Shown here one piece after another: positions 57,300 to 64,000 of a DNA stretch of 64,000 nt. A program made the position numbers and the translations under genes. Under the pieces are notes generated by a model. It saw only the letters and a list, made by a program, of their open reading frames with translations, made no database searches and was not told the DNA's origin. The stretch comes from Kappaphycus alvarezii (taxonomy: Eukaryota > Rhodophyta > Florideophyceae > Gigartinales > Solieriaceae), in the NCBI GenBank assembly GCA_002205965.3, contig NADL03000612.1, positions 310,001-374,000 on the forward strand. The letters are read 5' to 3'. Every line of letters starts with the position of its first letter. The stretch's first letter is position 1.

Positions 57300-58560
57300 T
57301 AAAAAGGGTTTATTAATATGGTTCTCTGTCAAGGTATTGGAGAGACCATGGAATTGCAACAGTTTCTTGTGGACTATGTCAAAGGTTATGTTGAGGACAG
57401 TTCCCTTTCTGGCGATGAATTAAGGGCTCGGTTGATGGCTTCCCTATCCTTATTCTTTTCTCAGGTCAGATTCTGGGTAATTCATCAATTAATCCCAAGT
57501 TGATAGTATTTATCGCAAAACACAATGTTCCAACCATTCACAATGAATATTCTGTTATTTTAAAGACCTTTGCGTCAACTATTGTCCCCAATGGTGACCT
57601 CGGCAAAGCTTTAAAGCAAAATGATGCATATTTCATCTCTCTTGCATCACCAACCAGATCACCATATTACACTCGCTCTAAACCCCAAACAGTCTACTCC
57701 AGTGTACACCCAACTCTCCACATCATCGGATGAAAAGCTCTCAAGCTACCCATCCATGCACTTCAGGGAAGAAAATAAGAAATTTTCTGGTAACCTAGCT
57801 GAATATTAGGCCGATTTTATAGCTGAATAAAAGAATTCCTACCAGAATTATATGCTCAATGAAAAACAAAATGTCGAGTATCTCCACCATCTCCGTACAG
57901 GAAAAGCCAAAAGATTCTACCTAAAGAATGTGGGAGGTTTGTTTGAGATTTTTCTCAAGCCCTAAATGCGCTAGAAAGTGAATGTAACTCAGTCTCACGG
58001 CTAAAAAAAATTTCCACATATCTACGAAACATTCCTGTCAGTCAGTATATTTCACCTACTTGTACTGTGAATGATTCCATCAAGAAAGTCCACGAAGAAA
58101 TATCTAAGCTCACTTCCCAAGCAACACCTCATTGCCGTTCAGAAAGGCCCAAGATTGAGTTTCTTGAGCTTGTCGTTATTGTATTCTCTTGGGCTCTTGA
58201 TCCATGCAGCAGAGAAAATTCTGGTGGCCTGAGTTATCAATTAATTTACAGTCAGCTCATTTCTGCCACTCAATTCGAGCAGGAGGAGGGTTGGACGAGT
58301 TAAAGATCAGAGGAACTTACCTATGACATCGATCTCAGATGCAGGCGCTACACTCCGTAGCCGTCTTGCTGGTATATTTAATACTGGACAACCTCAATAC
58401 GGCCGTGGCCCCTTTTCTACCAAACTCAATCGCCAAGGTGGTAACTCACATAGCAACAGCACTTACAGTATGCAAATGATCAAACCCCGTGATGATAGAG
58501 TCTGTTTGGGTTGTGGTAAAAAGGGCCACATTATTTATCAATTTCACCTATAAATGACTG
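57300..58560 (+). mobile_element. LTR-retrotransposon gag fragment
   Basis: Plus-strand gag-like sequence. It contains YVKGYVEDSSLSGDELRARL, KVHEEISKLTSQATPHCRSE, GLSYQLIYSQLISATQFEQE and YGRGPFSTKLNRQGGNSHSN, ending in a CCHC-like knuckle (CLGCGKKGHIIYQ). No protease or RT follows, so only gag remains. The fossil is broken in about five places and old. Confidence 0.65.
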
Positions 58561-58689
58561 AAAATTTGCCCGGAAGGTTCTATAAGATCAGAGAAGTTCA
58601 TTTAATGATCTGGAAAAAGCAAAAAGACGCGTACTTCTTGAGTTCTGTCAGGAACTGGGTCATGCACTGGGAATCAGCTCTCCGCTAAG

Positions 58690-59779
58690 GGTCCTTGTGG
58701 GCCAGAGTCAGGTTTCTAGACATTCGCAAGCTCAGCGCGCGGAATTTGCTTCTCAGGGCCTTCTCCGCTCGGATACTAGGCAAGTGTACTATACATATTA
58801 TCCATTTTTTCGAGCATCTTTGTACTCTCTGCGCTTTTGCCCTTTCTCTCCTCCCTTTCTATCTCTATGCCTACTTCCTCTAATTTTAAGTTTCGTTCTG
58901 GCAGATCATTCTATCTCTCAATTCGCGCATCTTCTAGCTGAGCACGCTACACCTCAATGTTCAATATCTTCTGTGACAAAGATAGCGTGTTTTCATCGAT
59001 CTCAAGCCGACGCTTCACACTCTCTATCATAGCCTCATTTACGTCATCAAAGTTTTCGAACCGGTTCTTCACGCGTGGAGCAGCCTTCTTCTCCTCATTT
59101 GTGTCAGTTTCCTCCCCCTTTTTTCGGTGGCAGGCTTCATACCTGATTGCTTCTCCCGCCGACACCAATACCTTTTCCGCCTCGTTCAGTATATCTCCGT
59201 CCTTCCTCGTGGCCTAAACGTAAAATTCTATTTCCATTGCAAGATCATCCAGCAACTGACTTTGCTAGGTAGCCATTTCATTAATACCTGAAACGGCCAT
59301 ATTATTCTTAAGCCTTCTGATGCGGGTGTCAATGAGCAGTTTGAAGCGGTCAAGCAATGATTTGGAGCCTGGCTGCGCCTTTTGCTTGATAAAACCGAGG
59401 GAACCTCTTAAAGAAAACACGTATGGAACCTTATCTTCTTGCGATGCTCTACTTTATGCACATTAACGGTACGGAAAAACTGCAGCAGAATAGTATTAAA
59501 CAACTTATAGTCAAATGGTTTCATCCTTATCAATTTACGTCTACCACTACCATAATCGTTCCCTCCGTCGGAGTCCTCCGAAATAACCGTGTCAACCGAC
59601 TCTCCATTCACGCCGAAAGGGGACAAAGGCTTAGAAATAGGAGCTAAGGTATTCTTTGCCGCCTGAGATAGAAGCAGGATTGCAGGGGAGGGGTTGGTTT
59701 CGGGTGTTAACAGACATGTAGAGGGTGAAGAGGCGGTGGAAAACGGTGGTAATGAAGGTTGAGAGGGTGTTTTTGTCAT
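58690..59779 (-). pseudogene. Myb/SANT-like accessory gene of a PIF/Harbinger-like element
   Basis: The minus-strand order starts with the Ser/Pro-rich MTKTPSQPSLPPFSTASSPS at 59779. It continues with an acidic linker, MKPFDYKLFNTILL (first helix of a SANT-like domain), SLLDRFKLLIDTRIRRLKNN, EAMIESVKRRLEIDENTLSL and a charged coiled-coil tail (EIEREERKRAESTKMLEKMD). This resembles the accessory gene at 31514-32440 in plan but is a different sequence. Frame changes near 59440 and 59210 and stops after NIEV and in the tail break it. No transposase partner is seen nearby. Confidence 0.55.
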
Positions 59780-59799
59780 TTTGATAACGCTATGAGTGA

Positions 59800-62700
59800 G
59801 GTTGAGGGATATTAGAAGGGTTAGAATGTAGTCAATGAAATTCTGGTCATAGTTGAAGAATTCGATGCACGATGCTGTGCCGATGCGCTGACTACAACTT
59901 GGCGCGAAATCTTAAGGATTGGTTGCGGTAATAATTTTTTATTTTATCACAGACATACATTTTTTGGCATTTCATCCGTATGAAATTGTCAGTTGTTATA
60001 TGTGGAACGATTTACCATGGAAAAATTACGAAATTCGTGCACCTTAAGCTCTCTATTATCTGCGTATATCTTTTATATAACTTCTTACTAAAAACTGAAA
60101 CTCAAGAAGGATTCTGTACGAGTAATTAATTTTTCTTATCTGTTTTCTATTAAAAATTTTGTAACTTTTTCCCTTTGTCTACATTTTTACAGGGCTGTTG
60201 TGCTATTTTTCACAATATATCCCTTGTGGTGGAAATTTAAACTCGTTTCTTCTGGGTTTATTTAGTGATTTCATAGCTGCGTTCCGATTTCTTACATGAT
60301 TTTTTCGTGCGATAAAATAAGACTCTCCACGGATAAAGCACATTTTTTGTTTACATTTCTCCGCTTCTTTTCTGCTGGAGATTGAGATACAAATGGTTAA
60401 CACGAACAGAATATTTAAATTGCTTATAAGCATTTCGTCTGTATACATTCCCAATTTTCAATGGTATGGTACTTGAGCCAAAAAAATTGTCTTTTATTGA
60501 ATCATCCTGGTTAGTACTACACTCATAATAATATTGAACCTGTCTATGATTTGTCTATCTTCATTGACAATGTTTGGTACGACTTGTTAAGTATCCATTG
60601 AATAGATTTTTCGAATCATTTACTATAGTAAAATATCGTTTGATCAATACGCAGGGTTGGAATCTTCCGTAACTATTTCAGAAATACATTGTTATTTTCT
60701 CTATATTTACTCAAATATCCAATTTTTTCAGTTCGTGAAAAATTTTCCTTGCAGCTAACTCATGATCTTCAGGTTCAAATAAATAATCTTCAATCTTTAC
60801 ATAAAAAGTTACTTCAGTAACTTTTCTTGAAACGATTGAAGTTTTTTACTACAGTTTTACGTATATTTATCAGCTCATTACGTTAGATTGCATCCAATAC
60901 TATGTAAAATACACTGAATCTTACTATGTAGGGCACAGATGAGCTCAATGTTTGCTTGAAAATATTTTCTAGGCCTTGTATCCAGCTGCATCAATTTTTT
61001 TCATATAAAGCTTGAGATTTTCCTGACGATAGTTATGGGTATTATTTTATACCCTGTAGCCTTATTTATGGTAACTAAGACTTGTTGCGCAATCTATTTT
61101 TGTAGTTATTAAGCTCTTCGAGTTTGCTACTACAATTAAACCTTTTGAGTTTTTTAATCCATTTCAATGACTAAAATTTTAAAGCCAAATGGTTAATGCT
61201 GTAAAGTCAATGAAGCCGTTTATCTTCTTTGTTTCTACTGCTCTTTTTTCTGTGATTTTTTAACTCACGATTCCTTCAATTCGATTATTGCTTACAGCAC
61301 AAAAATTTTACCTTCTACAATTTCGCAAACCCCTAATATCTTGCTCTAGCCATTATAACCTTAACTTTTAGTTTATCGGGACGGGAGAGTAATCAAATTC
61401 TTTACTTCGCACATGGCTTAAGTTTGAATATATTCGGCGGTACAACTTATTTTTCTCCCATATATTACCGAATATTTCTCCATATTGGAACGTTTTTCTG
61501 ATGGCTCCGATTTGAAATGAGTCTGTGTGCTCAATTTTTCAAAGATCGCTCATAATATGGAGTAAACTGCGATGAATGTCAAAAAACGTGTTTACTCCAG
61601 TTACAAATCTCATATTCCTGAACAGTTCTGTAAGATATTTCTTAGATGTTTTCTATTTTAATCAAACCATATTCTATGGTTTTTTGATTATGAAATAACT
61701 AAAATAGTTGTTTTTAGGGTCGTTAAAGTTTGAAAAAGGGACCCTGTTACTCCAGGAAGTATCCTATCCAGTATTATATCTGTTAACAGTTGTTCTTTGA
61801 AGGCTTTGTGGCTCACTGGATTCTATAGGCTCTTACCTGTTATTACTTTTTCTTCCCTACGGATTCAGATGCTTTTTAAAGCCGTAATATGCTCACCGAG
61901 GTAATATCTTCACTCTGGTTCCCACGCTTTTGTGCATTTTTATTGATTTCTGGCTTTCCCACTTTTTCCGAAGCCTCGTCTTCCTCATTTTCTCCAGATT
62001 TCCGACTTCTCTGGTGAAACGCAGATCAAAATCTGGTCTTCTTCCTGTTTTAGACAGGGAGACTCGATCTCTTCGACATTCGGCTCACTTTGAATCAAGT
62101 AACGCCCTGGGATGGGAATCGAATAGAAAATAAATTATATCTCTCGGTCTTTCCTGCATTCCGATTTCTTTACAGTGCCCTCAATTTAGTGCAATGTGAA
62201 ATTTCTAGAATTATTAGCCTTGGATAAAAATATTTGTTTAATTTGACATTGATTAAAACTGAGACAATAGCTCGTGGTGACCGCTGTCATTCACTTGTAG
62301 AGACCCGGGATTTTTGTATCAAATGAGTTAGTAATTCTTTTTTGATTACTACAGGCAGTTCCATAGGACCCGTCTTTCTTTCATTAGTTTTACTGGCCTT
62401 CCCCCGTAACCGCTTTACCCTCCTCACAGTCTGCTCTTTCTACAGAATTGAGAGGACTGGCCACCACTAAGATCCTGATTTTTAAGATTTTATACTTCAC
62501 CAATCTGGAGAAGCGCAATGGGGGACCGTATTTACCCGTTCATTCTACCCTCCTCTAATCTTCTCATCTTAGTCCATTACTGCACTTATACGGCTGTTTT
62601 GAAATTACAGTACTGTGTTTTACTTGTGTTTGCCGCAGTTTCTCCGTTGCAGGACATTACTTTTCCATTATATAATACGGGTAGAAATTCCCTTGCATAG

Positions 62701-64000
62701 ATTCATCTGATTAGATACCGTGTTGTGTCCGTGCTTCTAAGATGATGATATATTTAAACATTGGATAATTTCCGCCGTTTGGTCCAAATCGCGAAAAAAA
62801 CTATTTCCAATTTGATTCCTTAATGCATACACCCATCGTCTGGGCGGAAAAGCAATTTTTTACATCGAGATAAATTTTGGAGTCAAATGGGCCTCAATTT
62901 GACTACAGATTTTATTATTTTATTTTTATTCTTCCATCCGGGGAGCAAATGTTGGTCTACGTGAGACTATTCATCCGTTTCACCTAATTCTGCCAGAAAA
63001 TCATTAAATAGAAAGTCCGACTATAACTCTCCATTCCTAGTTTCATCGGTTTTTACTTGTAATAAACTACTCTAATAGGGTGAAAAGCATATAACTCTTT
63101 TGGTTAGAATTTTGGAAACCAAGCAATCCATTAAAACTGAAGAATAATGTAATGGGTGAGAATATCAAATTCTTATATCAATTAATTATAGCGAAGAACT
63201 TTTCAAAGTACTAATGCAACTTTTGCTCACCGCTTTTACGAGGACTGAATCGAGCTAGAGTTGACTTGAGAAATTAGTTTTAATTTTTGGGCCCCAATGA
63301 TCGTGCTTCAGCTCGAATTATTCTTACGCTATATTCTCATCTGTATTCTGGACATATAAGCCTAGAAAAAGACGAATTAAAAATATTTCAAAAAAGTTTC
63401 CACGAGAAACTTTTCTGAATATCTAAATAGAATTTCATATAATGTTTCTCCATAAATGCATTATTTCTTAGTAAACGATCTGCCGGATGTCATTTCATCA
63501 GAATATAGTCATACTATCATCATTCCATTCCACATCACAACTGGAGACCCCACAATGGGTAGCCAACTACATGCCTTACCAATTAGTAACAACACCACCC
63601 AATTATCCGAGTTCTATGAGAGTCTGAAAGAGCTGCTTCAGTCGCCAAAAATGACGAAAAGCAACTTGAAGTCTACACAGACCGCTCAAAATACATAACA
63701 TAGACGTAGACATCTTGATTGCCCATTTCACAGCCGCTGATATAAGAGCCGAGAGCTTATAGGGTCACAAAACTGAAAGCAAAGATTATTCTGTTCCATT
63801 TATGGTTGTAATTCCTATATTTCATCCTATTCAGTTCAACTCATACCAATTCAATGCCTACGGTAACTGCATCTTTGAATTTTAACCTGCTCGACATTCA
63901 CAAAATTATTTTTCAACTACTATGGCAACGGTCGTTGTAAATCTCTGATCATACCTATCTCTACGGAAAAGTAGAATCATCCAATTCAAAGGACCTTGGC
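59800..64000. other. AT-rich region, no gene recognised
   Basis: 4.2 kb of AT-rich DNA with only short frames. An 80-codon frame at 63456-63698 (GDPTMGSQLHALPISNNTTQ) and a minus-strand basic stretch near 61930-62100 look like worn coding sequence but are not identifiable. The palindrome family is nearly absent: one TTACAGTACTGTG at about 62606. Confidence 0.5.

Overview
The window is eukaryotic nuclear DNA from a microbe with a large, repeat-rich genome. It carries a spliced host gene with GT-AG introns of about 100-140 bp, LTR retrotransposons, LINE fragments, and Tc1/mariner-like and PIF/Harbinger-like DNA transposons. There are no operons, rRNAs, CRISPR arrays or convincing tRNAs. The host proteins (DUF2235 hydrolase, FIST protein, secreted CAP/PR-1 protein, AAGAB-like trafficking protein) and the transposon mix would fit an early-diverging (zoosporic) fungus or a stramenopile. 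I cannot decide between them from sequence alone.

Layout. 1-5.3 kb: a Ty3/gypsy element (minus) running off the left edge. 6.6-8.1 kb: DUF2235 gene (minus, four exons, one of only 13 nt). 8.1-9.6 kb: intergenic DNA rich in the palindrome TACTGTACAGTA. 9.6-16.7 kb: DNA-transposon and LINE relics in AT-rich DNA. 17.4-19.0 kb: FIST gene (minus). 19.7-26.4 kb: a second Ty3/gypsy element with both LTRs, followed by a foldback MITE. 27.5-29.9 kb: copia remnant, a 298-bp repeat and a tandem duplication. 29.9-33.0 kb: PIF/Harbinger-like element with convergent transposase and Myb-like genes. 33-36 kb: AT-rich DNA with a second copy of the 298-bp repeat. 36-48 kb: a pile-up of a Tc1 fragment, an old copia-like element (minus), a Tc1 element with about 200-bp inverted repeats, and a second PIF/Harbinger-like element. 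48-53 kb: gene island with the CAP gene and the AAGAB-like gene (both plus). 53-60 kb: palindrome, LINE, Tc1, gag-like and Myb-like fragments. 60-64 kb: AT-rich DNA with nothing recognisable.

Two domains alternate. Host genes lie in GC-balanced DNA full of TACTGTAC/GTACAGTA palindromes. Transposon graveyards are AT-rich and mostly lack that motif. The most unusual signals are: (i) the palindrome family, which twice forms the apex of a perfect hairpin; (ii) an 84-bp module inserted into two unrelated repeats, with an empty-site counterpart for each; (iii) paired PIF/Harbinger elements with convergent accessory genes, one of unknown type; (iv) a near-identical 298-bp repeat among otherwise decayed DNA. 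All exon boundaries and repeat ends were read by eye.
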